Part shown: positions 34,848 to 43,845 of the stretch, piece after piece
Layout of the letters: every line of letters begins with the position of its first letter
Position numbering within the stretch: the first letter of the stretch is position 1
Assembly: GCA_964657325.1 (NCBI GenBank)
Contig: CAZZVE010000003.1
Span: forward strand, 29,762 to 93,761
Reading direction: 5' to 3'
From: JBBQVS01 sp964657325
Lineage (GTDB): Bacteria; Chloroflexota; Ktedonobacteria; Ktedonobacterales; Ktedonobacteraceae
DNA: 64,000 nucleotides
Program-made: the position numbers and the translations under genes
Notes under the pieces: model-generated
The model's database searches: none
Told to the model about the DNA's origin: nothing
The model's input: only the letters and a program-made list of their open reading frames with translations

Positions 34848-35615
34848 ATGCACGTTCGTCTTCTACGCCACGCCACTCTGATACTCGCCATTCACAACCT
34901 CACGATTCTGGTTGATCCCATGCTCAGCCCACTTGAAGCTACGGACCCTATTGCCAACGCGGGCAACCAGCGACGTATACCTATGGTGCCATTACCACTC
35001 TCTGATGAGGAGTTGCAGCAGCAATTGAGAGGTATTGATGCCGTTCTAGTGACACATACGCATCGTGATCATTGGGATGCAAGCGCGGAGGCTATGCTGT
35101 CAAAGCACCTCCCTCTTATATCTCAGCCAGAGGATCAGAACATGCTTGAGCAAGCTAGCTTCTCACAAGTTCTCCCTGTAACTGAGCATCTCGTATGGCG
35201 AGGACTTCAGATAGATCGTACTGGAGGACAGCATGGAAAAGGTGAGCTAGGCAAAAAGATGGCTCCGGTCTCTGGCTTTGTATTGCGTGCGGAGGGCGAA
35301 CCAACTGTGTATATCGCTGGCGATACGATTTGGTGTCCAGAGGTTGAGCAAGCTCTACAAGGGTTTTCTCCTGATGTAGTCACTCTCAATACTGGTGCAG
35401 CTACCTTTGCTACAGGCGGCGGCCCCATTACTATGAACGAGGAAGATGTTATCCAGGTTTGCCGCAGCGTTCCAGAGGCGAAGGTTGTTGCAGTGCATAT
35501 GGAAACAATCAATCACTGCCTCCTCACGCGTGCTGCCTTGAGAGCAAGAGTAGAGAAGGAAGGATTGGAAAAGCAGGTATATATTCCTGCGGATGGGGAA
35601 ACACTTAAATTCTGA
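34848..35615 (+). CDS. MBL-fold (UlaG/L-ascorbate-lactonase-like) metallo-hydrolase
   Basis: Metal-dependent hydrolase of 255 residues. The metal-site motif is THTHRDHWD near residue 68, with further ligands expected in GGQHGKG, IAGDTIWCPEVE and VHMETINHCL. These match the UlaG-like branch of the metallo-beta-lactamase fold. GAGGAAAG precedes ATG 34848; a longer frame from 34824 lacks such a site. Follows the F420 gene by 60 bases and may be transcribed with it. Substrate unknown. Confidence 0.87.
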   Translation: MHVRLLRHATLILAIHNLTILVDPMLSPLEATDPIANAGNQRRIPMVPLPLSDEELQQQLRGIDAVLVTHTHRDHWDASAEAMLSKHLPLISQPEDQNMLEQASFSQVLPVTEHLVWRGLQIDRTGGQHGKGELGKKMAPVSGFVLRAEGEPTVYIAGDTIWCPEVEQALQGFSPDVVTLNTGAATFATGGGPITMNEEDVIQVCRSVPEAKVVAVHMETINHCLLTRAALRARVEKEGLEKQVYIPADGETLKF

Positions 35616-35688
35616 GTGCGATGAAATTGATATTGGTAGGAACATTGATTCTAACGGATTCATAAAAGGGCTACAATACGGTTCGGGA

Positions 35689-35781
35689 GCATGACAGGGG
35701 CAAGNNNNNNNNNNGGACCTGTGCGGCGAGGCCACGCCGTCGTAGTTAGTATAGTAGTGACAGGGCTTGCCCCTGTCATGC
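35689..35781. repeat. inverted-repeat element, family B, interrupted by an assembly gap
   Basis: Left end GCATGACAGGGGCAAG runs into ten N (35705-35714); the right arm TATAGTAGTGACAGGGCTTG to GCATGC-type end is complete. The inner part is rich in GC and unlike that of the other copies. The gap probably reflects assembly trouble in the hairpin. Confidence 0.8.
35705..35714. other. assembly gap (10 N)
   Basis: Ten unknown bases inside a family B repeat. Confidence 1.
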
Positions 35782-35830
35782 ACCTGCCCAACTGTTTCCT
35801 GAATTATAACCCCTACACCTACTTATTTTC

Positions 35831-36922
35831 TCAACAGATACGTGGCAATGGGTCACCTACCAACATATCCAAAACGCGTGTGCCCCCGATGTCGGTGCGT
35901 AGGAACACCATACCTGCTGGCTCAGCTTGTACTGAGCCGATGATAGCAGCTTCACTACCACGAGGATGGCTACGCATAGCAGCAAGTGCAGCATCAGCCA
36001 CTTCTGGCGCGACGATAGCGAGCATCTTCCCCTCATTGGCAATTGTCAGTGCGTCAAGTCCAAGTATTTCACAGGCACCACGCACCTCAGCACGAATGGG
36101 TATCGCTTTTTCTTCGAGCGCGATAGATACCTCCGCTCCAATAGCAATTTCGTTGAGCGATGTTGCAACACCACCGCGTGTTGGGTCTTTCAAGCAATGT
36201 AATCCACTTCCTATAGCCGAAAGAACCTGTGCTACAAGACTGTGCAAAGGCGCGGTATCGCTTTCTATATCTGCCTCCATCTCCAACGCTTCACGAGCGA
36301 GCATGATAGCGATACCGTGATCGCCAACTGGACCGCTGAGAAGTATCTTATCTCCTGGCTTGACCAGTGCTTGCCCAATTTGCATTGTGGAACGTACGAC
36401 GCCCACGCCTGCTGTGTTGATGAAGATGCCATCAGCCTTGCCACGCTGCACAACCTTCGTGTCGCCCGTAACAATGGCGACTCCTGCCTCTGCTGCGGCC
36501 TTTGCCATCGAGTCTACGATGCGACGCAACATGGCAATAGAAAAGCCTTCTTCAAGGATGATGCCGCATGATAGGTAAAGCGGTGATGCTCCGACCATGG
36601 CAAGATCGTTGATCGTGCCATGTACAGCCAGTTTGCCAATGTCGCCACCAGGGAAGAAGAGCGGACTGACGACATAGCTATCTGTGGTAAAGGCGAGGCG
36701 TTGCTCTGTTCCTTCAAGCGCGAAAGTCGCCGAATCGTCCATGCGGTCAAGTAGTGGATTCGAGAACGCAGGCGCGATAACGCCTTCAATCAAGTTGTGA
36801 GTTGCCTTACCACCACTACCGTGACTGAGCGTGATATGCTCGTCACGCAGATAGAATTTGTGACGCCGTGCCTGTCGCGTACGTTCAATCTTGCTCAGAA
36901 CATCATCTGTCCGCGTATCCAT
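35831..36922 (-). CDS. hypE: hydrogenase maturation protein HypE
   Basis: Makes the cyanide ligands of the [NiFe] site: it dehydrates a thiocarboxamide carried on its C-terminal cysteine, using ATP. The 363-residue protein has the PurM-like ATP-binding block SHGSGGKATHNLIEG, AGVAIVTGDTKVV and CLKDPTRGGVATSLNE, and ends in PLPRIC with the catalytic Cys last. ATG 36922 is preceded by AAAGGGAA and lies 20 bases after the hypD stop. Last gene of the hydrogenase locus; a family B repeat follows. Confidence 0.97.
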   Translation of the reverse strand: MDTRTDDVLSKIERTRQARRHKFYLRDEHITLSHGSGGKATHNLIEGVIAPAFSNPLLDRMDDSATFALEGTEQRLAFTTDSYVVSPLFFPGGDIGKLAVHGTINDLAMVGASPLYLSCGIILEEGFSIAMLRRIVDSMAKAAAEAGVAIVTGDTKVVQRGKADGIFINTAGVGVVRSTMQIGQALVKPGDKILLSGPVGDHGIAIMLAREALEMEADIESDTAPLHSLVAQVLSAIGSGLHCLKDPTRGGVATSLNEIAIGAEVSIALEEKAIPIRAEVRGACEILGLDALTIANEGKMLAIVAPEVADAALAAMRSHPRGSEAAIIGSVQAEPAGMVFLRTDIGGTRVLDMLVGDPLPRIC

Positions 36923-36942
36923 AATTGTTCCCTTTGCTAGTA

Positions 36943-38085
36943 CTATGCGTTTGCCATTGGTAGGACGCGTAGGCGGTTGCGTTCGCTTGCCATTGAGAAG
37001 CGTCCATAGTTGAAGTAGGCCGCGCACGCACCCTCTGGCGAAACCATGCAGGTGCCAATAGGCGTCTCAGGCGTACAAGCGGTCCCGAACACTTTACATT
37101 CCCAGGGTTTGATGACGCCCTTCAATACTTCTCCACACTGACATGCTTTGGGGTCGGCGACGCGTAAACCCGGGACCTGGAAGCGCAATTCGGCATCCCA
37201 CGGTGCGAACTCAGGACGGAGCTTTAACGCGCTATGTGTGATAAAACCAAGCCCACGCCACTCGAAGAAGGGGCGTAACTCCATTGTGCGCCCCATTGCC
37301 TCAAGCGCCTTCGTGTTGCCCTCTGGTCGTACCACGCGTGCATACTGGTTTTCGATTTCAGCACGTCCCTCACTGATCTGCGTCACAATCATATGCACCG
37401 ATTGAATGATGTCGAGCGGCTCAAAACCAGCCATTACAACTGGCTTGTGATGGTCGCGTGCCACGAAGGTATAGGGACGTAAGCCAATCACCATACTCAC
37501 GTGTCCAGGCCCGATAAACCCATCCAGGCGTAAGTCTGGAGAATCGAGAATAGCTTTCATCGCTGGTATAATAGTGACATGATTGCAGAAGATCGAGAAA
37601 TTCTGGATATTTTCAGCCTGTGCGCGCAGCAACGTTACAGCTGTTGATGGAGCGGTTGTTTCAAAGCCAATAGCAAAGAAGACGACCTGCTTATCAGGAT
37701 GTTGACGTGCTAGCTTTAGGGCGTCAAGTGGCGAGTACACAAAACGTACATCCGCACCATTCGCTTTCGCGTCAAGCAAGCTTTTCTTCGAGCCTGGAAC
37801 GCGCATCATGTCGCCAAACGTGGTGAAGATTACGTTGTCCGTTTCCGCGATAGCAATGGCGTCATCAATGCGTCCCATTGGTAGCACACACACAGGGCAA
37901 CCGGGACCGTGTACAAGGTCGATATTGGGTGGTAGCACATCCTCAACACCATGTTTGTAGATTGTGTGCGTATGTCCGCCGCAGACCTCCATCAGTTTGA
38001 GGCTACGACCCTCGCTCAATTTCTCGATATCCGCTGAGATACGTGTTGCCATCGTTGGGTCTCGATACTCATCAACAAATTTCAT
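36943..38085 (-). CDS. hypD: hydrogenase maturation protein HypD
   Basis: Scaffold on which Fe(CN)2CO is built, with HypC as partner. The 380-residue protein has a [4Fe-4S]-type cysteine set and the conserved motifs CGGHTHTIYKHG, GPGCPVCVLP, GFETTAPSTA and a C-terminal cysteine-rich block (ACQCGEVLKG, CKVFGTAC, GTCMVSPEGACAAY). The start at 38085 has GAAGGAG upstream and overlaps the stop of the preceding SIS gene (ATGA). Confidence 0.97.
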   Translation of the reverse strand: MKFVDEYRDPTMATRISADIEKLSEGRSLKLMEVCGGHTHTIYKHGVEDVLPPNIDLVHGPGCPVCVLPMGRIDDAIAIAETDNVIFTTFGDMMRVPGSKKSLLDAKANGADVRFVYSPLDALKLARQHPDKQVVFFAIGFETTAPSTAVTLLRAQAENIQNFSIFCNHVTIIPAMKAILDSPDLRLDGFIGPGHVSMVIGLRPYTFVARDHHKPVVMAGFEPLDIIQSVHMIVTQISEGRAEIENQYARVVRPEGNTKALEAMGRTMELRPFFEWRGLGFITHSALKLRPEFAPWDAELRFQVPGLRVADPKACQCGEVLKGVIKPWECKVFGTACTPETPIGTCMVSPEGACAAYFNYGRFSMASERNRLRVLPMANA

Positions 38086-38762
38086 GTGTGTTGCTCCTTC
38101 TGTAGAAGTGTTGCGAGAATCTCTAATAATGCATGATACGTTGTTGCCTGCGCCTCTTGAATGCGCGGGATGTGGTCGCTTGGTGTGACGATACAATGAT
38201 CTACCGCACGTGAACGCGCAAGCTTACCACCGTCATAACCAGCCATTGCAATGGTGAGCATTCCTTGCCGTTTCGCCTGCTCAAACGCGGCGAGAATGTT
38301 CGATGAATTGCCGCTTGTGGAGATGCCGAACGCGATATCGCCGGAGCGTCCAAAAGCGATGATTTGTCGTGAAAAAATATTATCAAAGCCAACATCATTG
38401 CCCACCGCTGTGATGACTGCGATATCGTTTGTCAATGCGATTGCTGGTAGGGCAGGCCATGCTGGATTATGTGGGTTAAGCAGCTGAGTTACCATGTCTT
38501 GTACATCAGTAGTGCTACCACCATTGCCAAAGGCGAGTAGTGTTGCACCGGACGTGAACGCTTTTGCCATCGCTCTGCTTATTGCGATAATCTGTTGTCC
38601 CGACTCTTTGAGCATGGTACGACGAAGCGCGACTACCTCATGGCATTTTTCCAGTGTGGAGTGGCGCACTTGTGCCAACACTTCGTCAGGATTGACTTTC
38701 TCACGCTCAAATAGAAAGGGATAAAACATGCGGTCAAAGTCAGAGCCTTCGGCATTACTCAT
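38082..38762 (-). CDS. SIS-domain protein (GmhA-like) in the hydrogenase locus
   Basis: Protein of 226 residues with a sugar-isomerase fold: LLAFGNGGSTTDVQDMVTQL, DNIFSRQIIAFGRSGDIAFG and ISTSGNSSNILAAFEQAK are the phosphosugar-binding blocks of phosphoheptose isomerases. It is bracketed by a HypC-like gene (2 bases before) and hypD (overlap), so it belongs to the hydrogenase operon. SIS genes are known neighbours of group 1h hydrogenases; their role there is unproven. A nucleotide or sugar-phosphate ligand is likely. Confidence 0.88.
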   Translation of the reverse strand: MSNAEGSDFDRMFYPFLFEREKVNPDEVLAQVRHSTLEKCHEVVALRRTMLKESGQQIIAISRAMAKAFTSGATLLAFGNGGSTTDVQDMVTQLLNPHNPAWPALPAIALTNDIAVITAVGNDVGFDNIFSRQIIAFGRSGDIAFGISTSGNSSNILAAFEQAKRQGMLTIAMAGYDGGKLARSRAVDHCIVTPSDHIPRIQEAQATTYHALLEILATLLQKEQHT

Positions 38763-38764
38763 GA

Positions 38765-39025
38765 CTATGCCTCGCCTAGATGCGCGATAGCCACACCACC
38801 ATGTACCAGTACGCTGTCACCAACCTTGACTGTTTCTATAAGTGTAACATCAACCTCTTCTGTTACATTCTCTACAGCAACGAGTGCCAGGCCAGTTGTG
38901 TCGTCTACACTGAGTACTGTCACAGTAACAGCCTCATCAGAACAGGTAATGCAATGTCCATCAATGCCACAACTCGTATGCACGGACGATGATTCTATCG
39001 GGATAAGTTTTGAAGTTGTATTCAT
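38765..39025 (-). CDS. second HypC/HupF-like protein with internal cysteine motif
   Basis: Protein of 86 residues. The C-terminal part VGDSVLVHGGVAIAHLGEA matches the HypC barrel end, but the N-terminal catalytic MC(L)GIP of HypC is missing. In its place residues 19-32 read CGIDGHCITCSDEA, a three-cysteine motif. It lies between two SIS genes in the hydrogenase operon with CTAAGGAAAG before the ATG. It could be a chaperone or iron-ligand carrier that works beside the ordinary HypC at 39895; this is inference. Confidence 0.85.
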   Translation of the reverse strand: MNTTSKLIPIESSSVHTSCGIDGHCITCSDEAVTVTVLSVDDTTGLALVAVENVTEEVDVTLIETVKVGDSVLVHGGVAIAHLGEA

Positions 39026-39051
39026 TTCATCTTTCCTTAGTTCGATGAGCT

Positions 39052-39081
39052 AGGGCACCCGCAAGGGGATGCTCCTCCCAT
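39052..39081. repeat. partial family D repeat
   Basis: AGGGCACCCGCAAGGGGATG followed by CTCCTCCCAT, one arm only, between the SIS and HypC-like genes. Confidence 0.7.
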
Positions 39082-39089
39082 GACCTTCT

Positions 39090-39683
39090 TCATTTCAGTA
39101 ATCCTTCATGTTCAAAGAAGATGTGTACGAGTTCCCAGAGGACGTGGTAGAGTGTTTCGTGTGTTTCCTGTATGACCATCGGATCACTGCTGGGAACGAC
39201 GAAACGAAAATCGAGCATCGTCTGTGCCATTGCGCCTCCCTCGTTGCCAGCAAGACCAAGCGTGAGCAGACCTCTACGACGAGCCTCTTGTAAGGCTGCT
39301 ACTACGTTTGTGCAGTTGCCATCGGGCGAGAAGCCTAACGCGATATCTTGTGGACGTGCCAGCACACGTAACTGACGTGCGAAGATACCTTCACCACTAG
39401 TTAGTGTGCTAATCGTGGCACTATCGTTTGTCAGTGCGAGTGCTGGTAACGCTCTTTTGCCCACAATCACTGGATGTACAAACTCGACGGAGACATGTTG
39501 TGCGTCAGTGGCCCATGCGCCATTGCCAAACGCTAATAGACGCCCACCATTATGAAAACGTCGTGCCATTGCCCAACATGCCTGCGCGATTTGTTCGTTC
39601 TCTTGTGCGAAGAAGACCTCTGGTACCGTCATGCTTTGTTCAAAGCGTGCTGCGAGCAACGCTTCCAAAGATACTGTATCCAT
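39090..39683 (-). CDS. second SIS-domain protein in the hydrogenase locus
   Basis: Protein of 197 residues from ATG 39683. The blocks GGRLLAFGNGAWATDAQHVS, EGIFARQLRVLARPQDIALG and FSPDGNCTNVVAALQEARRR follow the GmhA-like fold, but the ligand loop STSGNS of the first copy reads FSPDGNC here. The two SIS proteins are clearly related to each other and could form a heteromer. The upstream ribosome site is weak, and a family C repeat precedes the gene. Confidence 0.85.
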   Translation of the reverse strand: MDTVSLEALLAARFEQSMTVPEVFFAQENEQIAQACWAMARRFHNGGRLLAFGNGAWATDAQHVSVEFVHPVIVGKRALPALALTNDSATISTLTSGEGIFARQLRVLARPQDIALGFSPDGNCTNVVAALQEARRRGLLTLGLAGNEGGAMAQTMLDFRFVVPSSDPMVIQETHETLYHVLWELVHIFFEHEGLLK

Positions 39684-39730
39684 TAAAGTAACCGTTCTAC
39701 AATGGATTCGACAATTAAACAGAAATATTT

Positions 39731-39860
39731 TCGGTAGGGGCAGCAATTCATTGCGCCCCAAGATGGGTCGGGTGGGGTCCACGCTGCCACAAGATACATA
39801 TCGGGGGTGTTTGCCCAACCACCCCCATCTTGGGGCGCAATGAATTGCTGCCCCTACCGA
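39731..39860. repeat. inverted-repeat element, family C, inside the hyp operon
   Basis: Perfect arms of about 35 bases starting TCGGTAGGGGCAGCAATTCA, with about 60 bases between. Lies between hypC and the second SIS gene, so the hyp transcript must read through a very stable hairpin. A much-decayed relative of the arm may sit at 61490-61525. Confidence 0.8.
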
Positions 39861-39894
39861 TGTTACTGTTCCGAATGTCAAATTTCATTGATGT

Positions 39895-40164
39895 TCAAAC
39901 CTGCGTTGTATGGAACATCTCCAACTCATCGTTAAAGGGGTCGCCCAACAATTTGAGGGCTTTGAGCGTCTCTTGTGCCTCTGTCTCGTCGATCTTGCTC
40001 ATGGCAAAGCCGACGTGTACGAGCACCCAATCACCAGAGACGATGCCCTCTGGTCGTACAAGCGCAATACTAATGTTGCGTTTGACGCCCGATACTTCTA
40101 CCTTTGCGATATCGTACTCATCGTCAACGATCTCTATGATTCGTCCTGGAATACCGAGGCACAT
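39895..40164 (-). CDS. hypC: hydrogenase maturation chaperone HypC
   Basis: Carries the iron with its CN/CO ligands between HypD and the large subunit precursor. The 89-residue protein begins MCLGIPGRIIEIVDDEYDIA with catalytic Cys2, and has GDWVLVHVGFAMSKIDETEA. It starts one base after the hypF stop, with AAAGGAG inside the hypF end. Confidence 0.97.
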   Translation of the reverse strand: MCLGIPGRIIEIVDDEYDIAKVEVSGVKRNISIALVRPEGIVSGDWVLVHVGFAMSKIDETEAQETLKALKLLGDPFNDELEMFHTTQV

Positions 40165-40165
40165 A

Positions 40166-42490
40166 TCATTCTCCTTTGCTTACTAAGGCCGCCGCGATTG
40201 CGAGTTGACCGAGAGCTAACCCGCCGTCGTTGGGGGGTACACGCCGATTCATGTACACCTGAAATGCTGATTGTTCAAGTACTAAAATTAATCGTTCCAG
40301 TAACAAGCGGTTCTGAAATACTCCACCACTCAAGGCTACTATCTGCAATCCTGTGCGTTGACGAACGCGAACACACATCTCTGCTAACATCTCCGCTACT
40401 GTCCAATGGAAATTTCCCGCAATCTGTGCTGTAGAAATACCCTGTTGTATATCTTGTACGATGGCACGTATCATGGGACGCACATCGAGAAGTGTTGGTT
40501 TGTCTCCTTCTGTTAAGAATGGGTAAACGGAAGCATTCTGCGTATCCGCCAGAATCTCCATCTCTATCGCGGCCTGACCTTCATAGATAACCTCGCCGCT
40601 TATGCCAAGAAGAGCAGCAACCGCATCGAAGAGGCGTCCAAGACTCGATGTCAGTGGTGAATTTACCTGTCGCTCGATCATCTGAGAAAGGGTATGCCAA
40701 CGTTTACGATCAAGGTTGTGTACGAATGGTATATTCAGGGAAAGGAAATCGTCACCATAGGCTTGCGTCAAATAGGCTGCCGCAATACGCCATGGTTGAC
40801 GTACAGCCTGCTCACCCCCTGGAAGTGGCACATATGCGAGATGCGCGAGACGTTCAAAACTTTGAAGGTCGGCACGTATAATTTCGCAGCCCCAGATGGC
40901 TCCATCGGTTCCATAGCCTGTGCCATCGGCAGCAACTCCGATAACAGGGCCATGTAAACTATGTTCCGCTAACACGCTGGCGATGTGCGCGTGGTGATGC
41001 TGAATACCAATTTTTCGCGGTATGTCAGTATCGAGAGCATACTTCGTGGCGAGATATTCAGGGTGCAGATCATGGGCAACGACTTGAGGTGTTATACCAA
41101 ACAAGCCCTCAAAGTGCGGAATGCCTTCGCGGAAGGATTGTAGCGTCTCCATATTCTCAAGGTCACCAATATGATGACTGACAAATGCTTGCCTGTCCTT
41201 ACCGACGCAATACGTATTTTTGAGATGCCCACCACATGCGAGTATTGGTACTGGACATGCAAAGGCTAGTGTAATAGGTTCTGGTGCGAAGCCACGTGAG
41301 CGACGAAAAAACTGTGTATCATTGGCGACAATACGCGCCACCGAATCGTCACAACGCATATGAATTTCACGGTTGTGTGTCAGCATCCCATCAGCGATAC
41401 CGAGTAAGCGTTGCTGTGCATCTTCGTCACGATAAGCTATCGGCTCGTCACTTAGATTGCCACTCGTCATGACCAGTACCGTAGGACGATGAGGACCGAC
41501 AATCTTAGCAAATGCCGCCAACAAAAGATAATGCTGTGGCGCGTAGGGAAGCATGATTCCCAACGTGTCGTATGTTGGAGCAACTGCTGATGCTACAAGA
41601 TTGTCTGCACGTTTGTGTAAGAGTACAGCAGGACGCCGATAGGATTGCAGCAATATTGCTTCCGCGTCGTTTATAGTACAAAGTTGCCGTGCCGTTTCAA
41701 GGTCGGGCACCATCAACGCAAATGGTTTGGCCTCACGATGTTTGCGTGTCCGTAGACGTGCTACTACATCCTCATGGAGCGCATCACAGGCAAGATGATA
41801 GCCTCCAACTCCCTTGATGGCAAGAATAGTACCATCCGCGAGTTGCTGTGCTGCTGTTCCAATAGGATTGTCGCACGCAATCTGTTCCCCTGTTTCGTCC
41901 AGTAAACGCATCGAAGGCCCGCAAGTGGGACATGCATTTGGTTGTGCATGAAAACGACGACTGAGTGGGTTATCATACTCGGCCTGACACATTGCACACA
42001 TTGGAAAGACGCTCATTGTGGTTTGTGCGCGATCATAGGGTACATTCTGGACGATGGTAAAGCGCGGTCCACAGTGAGTGCAGTTGATAAAAGGATACTG
42101 GTAGCGTCTATCGTTTTCGTCAAAGAGTTCTTGCAGACAGTTGGCACATGTTGCAGTATCGGGCGAAATCAATGCTTTGCGCTCGTTGCCTGCCTGACTG
42201 TGCACGATACTAAATTGCGTTTCGTTACACACAGGCAAGAGTTCAAGCGTGAGGGTGTCGATACGTGCCAGGAGAGGCGTCTTCTCCTGCAACGCAGAGT
42301 GAAAGCCTTTTAGCTGTTCAAGCTTGCCCTCAACTTCAATTGTGACACCGAGGCTATCGTTTAGCACAAAGCCACTTAATCCCCATTGTAAAGCTTGTCC
42401 ATAGACGAAAGGCCGAAAGCCTACGCCTTGTACAATACCCTGAATGAGGATACGCCAGCGTTGTGTTGTAGAACTCGCTACCGATGTCAT
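40166..42490 (-). CDS. hypF: carbamoyltransferase HypF
   Basis: Converts carbamoyl phosphate and ATP to a carbamoyl group on HypE, the source of cyanide. The 774-residue protein has an acylphosphatase domain (GIVQGVGFRPFVYGQA), two zinc fingers (CANC...CTHCG; CAMC...CPTCG), a YrdC-like domain (AIKGVGGYHLACDA, VMTSGNLSDEPI) and a Kae1-like domain (HHHAHIASVLAEH, VALSGGVFQNRLL). The start at 42490 lies 20 bases after a repeat element; the ribosome site is weak. Confidence 0.97.
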   Translation of the reverse strand: MTSVASSTTQRWRILIQGIVQGVGFRPFVYGQALQWGLSGFVLNDSLGVTIEVEGKLEQLKGFHSALQEKTPLLARIDTLTLELLPVCNETQFSIVHSQAGNERKALISPDTATCANCLQELFDENDRRYQYPFINCTHCGPRFTIVQNVPYDRAQTTMSVFPMCAMCQAEYDNPLSRRFHAQPNACPTCGPSMRLLDETGEQIACDNPIGTAAQQLADGTILAIKGVGGYHLACDALHEDVVARLRTRKHREAKPFALMVPDLETARQLCTINDAEAILLQSYRRPAVLLHKRADNLVASAVAPTYDTLGIMLPYAPQHYLLLAAFAKIVGPHRPTVLVMTSGNLSDEPIAYRDEDAQQRLLGIADGMLTHNREIHMRCDDSVARIVANDTQFFRRSRGFAPEPITLAFACPVPILACGGHLKNTYCVGKDRQAFVSHHIGDLENMETLQSFREGIPHFEGLFGITPQVVAHDLHPEYLATKYALDTDIPRKIGIQHHHAHIASVLAEHSLHGPVIGVAADGTGYGTDGAIWGCEIIRADLQSFERLAHLAYVPLPGGEQAVRQPWRIAAAYLTQAYGDDFLSLNIPFVHNLDRKRWHTLSQMIERQVNSPLTSSLGRLFDAVAALLGISGEVIYEGQAAIEMEILADTQNASVYPFLTEGDKPTLLDVRPMIRAIVQDIQQGISTAQIAGNFHWTVAEMLAEMCVRVRQRTGLQIVALSGGVFQNRLLLERLILVLEQSAFQVYMNRRVPPNDGGLALGQLAIAAALVSKGE

Positions 42491-42509
42491 ACTATTGCTT
42501 TGCTTTCTT

Positions 42510-42685
42510 TGTAAGGACCGATTTATCACGTCCTACTAGCATTTCCCTTGTTAAGAGGACGTGATAATGCAAGTGAACGAAATTACGTTGGGAATCCCAC
42601 AGAGCGTCATATAGTAGGGTAGCCCCTTGTGGGCGTCCGTGGGATTCCCAACGTAATTTATTCATCTGCATCATCGGTCCCTACA
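42510..42685. repeat. family A repeat with a second inverted repeat inside, overlapping the hypB end
   Basis: Outer ends TGTAAGGACCGAT and ATCGGTCCCTACA. Inside, 42580-42659 is a separate element with perfect 21-base arms (AAATTACGTTGGGAATCCCA), and in its middle a stretch related to the inner element at 53929-54005 (TATAGTAGGGTAGCCCC). The hypB stop codon is at the junction (42658-42660), and its last codons lie in the right outer arm. Confidence 0.75.
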
Positions 42686-43338
42686 GGTTTCTTCGCTGCG
42701 AATGTGAGCAGCCAATCACACCATGCATCGAGCCCATCGCCATTGCGACAACTTACCTCGAAGATGCGTAGGTCGGGATTGACGACTCGTGCGAACCTTT
42801 TCACCGCGTCCAAATCGTAATCGACATAGGGAAGCAGGTCGGTTTTGTTGATGACCATGACCTCAGATACCGCGAACATATGTGGATACTTGGCGGGTTT
42901 GTCGTCGCCCTCGGTCGTGCTGACAACGACGACGCGCATATCTTCACCTAGGTTCCAGTTAGCGGGACAGACAAGGTTCCCCACATTCTCGACGAAAAGC
43001 AGGTCAATCTTGTTCAGGTCTATCGCCTCAAGCGCGGCGCGTACCATGTTAGCCTCAAGATGGCAATTGCCCTGTGTGATGATTTGTACGGCAGGTGCGC
43101 CTGTCGCAGCGATTCGATCCGCGTCAGCCGTGGTTTCAACATCGCCCTCGATAACTCCGATTCCTAGTCGCCCTTGCAAGCGTACGATTGTCTTCTCTAA
43201 CAACGTCGTTTTGCCAGCTCCTGCTGAACTCATGATGTTGATGGAGCGGATACCGCGTTCTGCTAGCGTCCGTTGTACCTCATCGGCGACGCCATCATTG
43301 GCGGCTAAAATGTTTTGTACGATAGGAACCTTTGCCAT
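42658..43338 (-). CDS. hypB: hydrogenase nickel-insertion GTPase HypB
   Basis: GTPase that with HypA delivers nickel to the large subunit. The 226-residue protein has the P-loop SSAGAGKTTLLEK, GDVETTADADR, QGNCHLEA, FVENVGNLVCPANW and NKTDLLPY. It lacks the N-terminal His-rich metal-storage region found in some HypB. The C-terminal residues PVGTDDADE are encoded by the arm of a family A repeat. AGGAG lies about 10 bases before the ATG. Confidence 0.97.
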   Translation of the reverse strand: MAKVPIVQNILAANDGVADEVQRTLAERGIRSINIMSSAGAGKTTLLEKTIVRLQGRLGIGVIEGDVETTADADRIAATGAPAVQIITQGNCHLEANMVRAALEAIDLNKIDLLFVENVGNLVCPANWNLGEDMRVVVVSTTEGDDKPAKYPHMFAVSEVMVINKTDLLPYVDYDLDAVKRFARVVNPDLRIFEVSCRNGDGLDAWCDWLLTFAAKKPVGTDDADE

Positions 43339-43383
43339 AACAGGAACTCCTGACCTTCAACAATAGGAAAACCGATGATAATG

Positions 43384-43728
43384 TTACGCCGTTTCCATAT
43401 CAAGCACTTTGAACTCTTTCCCCGAAATAACATCGGCCTCCCATGTTTCGCATGTGGGGCATTGGACGGTGAAGTGCTTGACAGGAAATTCTTTGTGGCA
43501 GTGACGACACACAGCCCGGTACGGTACGGTGTCGATCAGCAGCTTTGCGCCAACGAGTTCTGGCGTGAAACTCGCAACCATCTCGAACGAGAAGGTCAGC
43601 GAGTCCCCGACCACACCTGTCGCCTCACCAACCTGAATGCGTACACTCGTGACATGCTCTATCGCATGAGACTCAACTTGTGTCATCACCACCTGTACGA
43701 TTTGTTCAGCGATTGCGAGTTCGTGCAT
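43384..43728 (-). CDS. hypA: hydrogenase nickel-incorporation protein HypA
   Basis: Nickel metallochaperone of 114 residues. The N-terminus MHELAIAEQI holds the Ni ligands (Met1-His2-Glu3), and a zinc site CRHC...CPTC is at about 74-93. It begins three bases after the stop of the 37-residue membrane peptide. Confidence 0.96.
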   Translation of the reverse strand: MHELAIAEQIVQVVMTQVESHAIEHVTSVRIQVGEATGVVGDSLTFSFEMVASFTPELVGAKLLIDTVPYRAVCRHCHKEFPVKHFTVQCPTCETWEADVISGKEFKVLDMETA

Positions 43729-43731
43729 AGA

Positions 43732-43845
43732 TTACATCGCTCGGATACGCAGGTAGCGTTGAATATCGGGTAGCTGTATCGCAACCACCACCGCACCTAA
43801 TGCTAATAACACCCAAAGCACTTTACGTAAATCAATTGTAATCAT
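43732..43845 (-). CDS. 37-residue membrane peptide of the hydrogenase locus (DUF6893-like)
   Basis: ATG 43845 overlaps the stop of the protease gene (ATGA) and is preceded by AAAGGAA. The peptide has one hydrophobic helix (VLWVLLALGAVVVAIQ) and ends LPDIQRYLRIRAM. From memory, small proteins with this LPDI-RYL-R end accompany group 1h hydrogenases in actinobacteria (DUF6893); I could not check this. It may help attach the hydrogenase to the membrane or quinone pool, which is inference. Confidence 0.8.
   Translation of the reverse strand: MITIDLRKVLWVLLALGAVVVAIQLPDIQRYLRIRAM

Noticed and set aside
35689..35781. Family B repeats as rho-independent terminators
   Set aside because: Near-identical arms recur at unrelated places, with interiors of variable sequence and no T-run, so dispersed elements fit better, though they may still affect termination.
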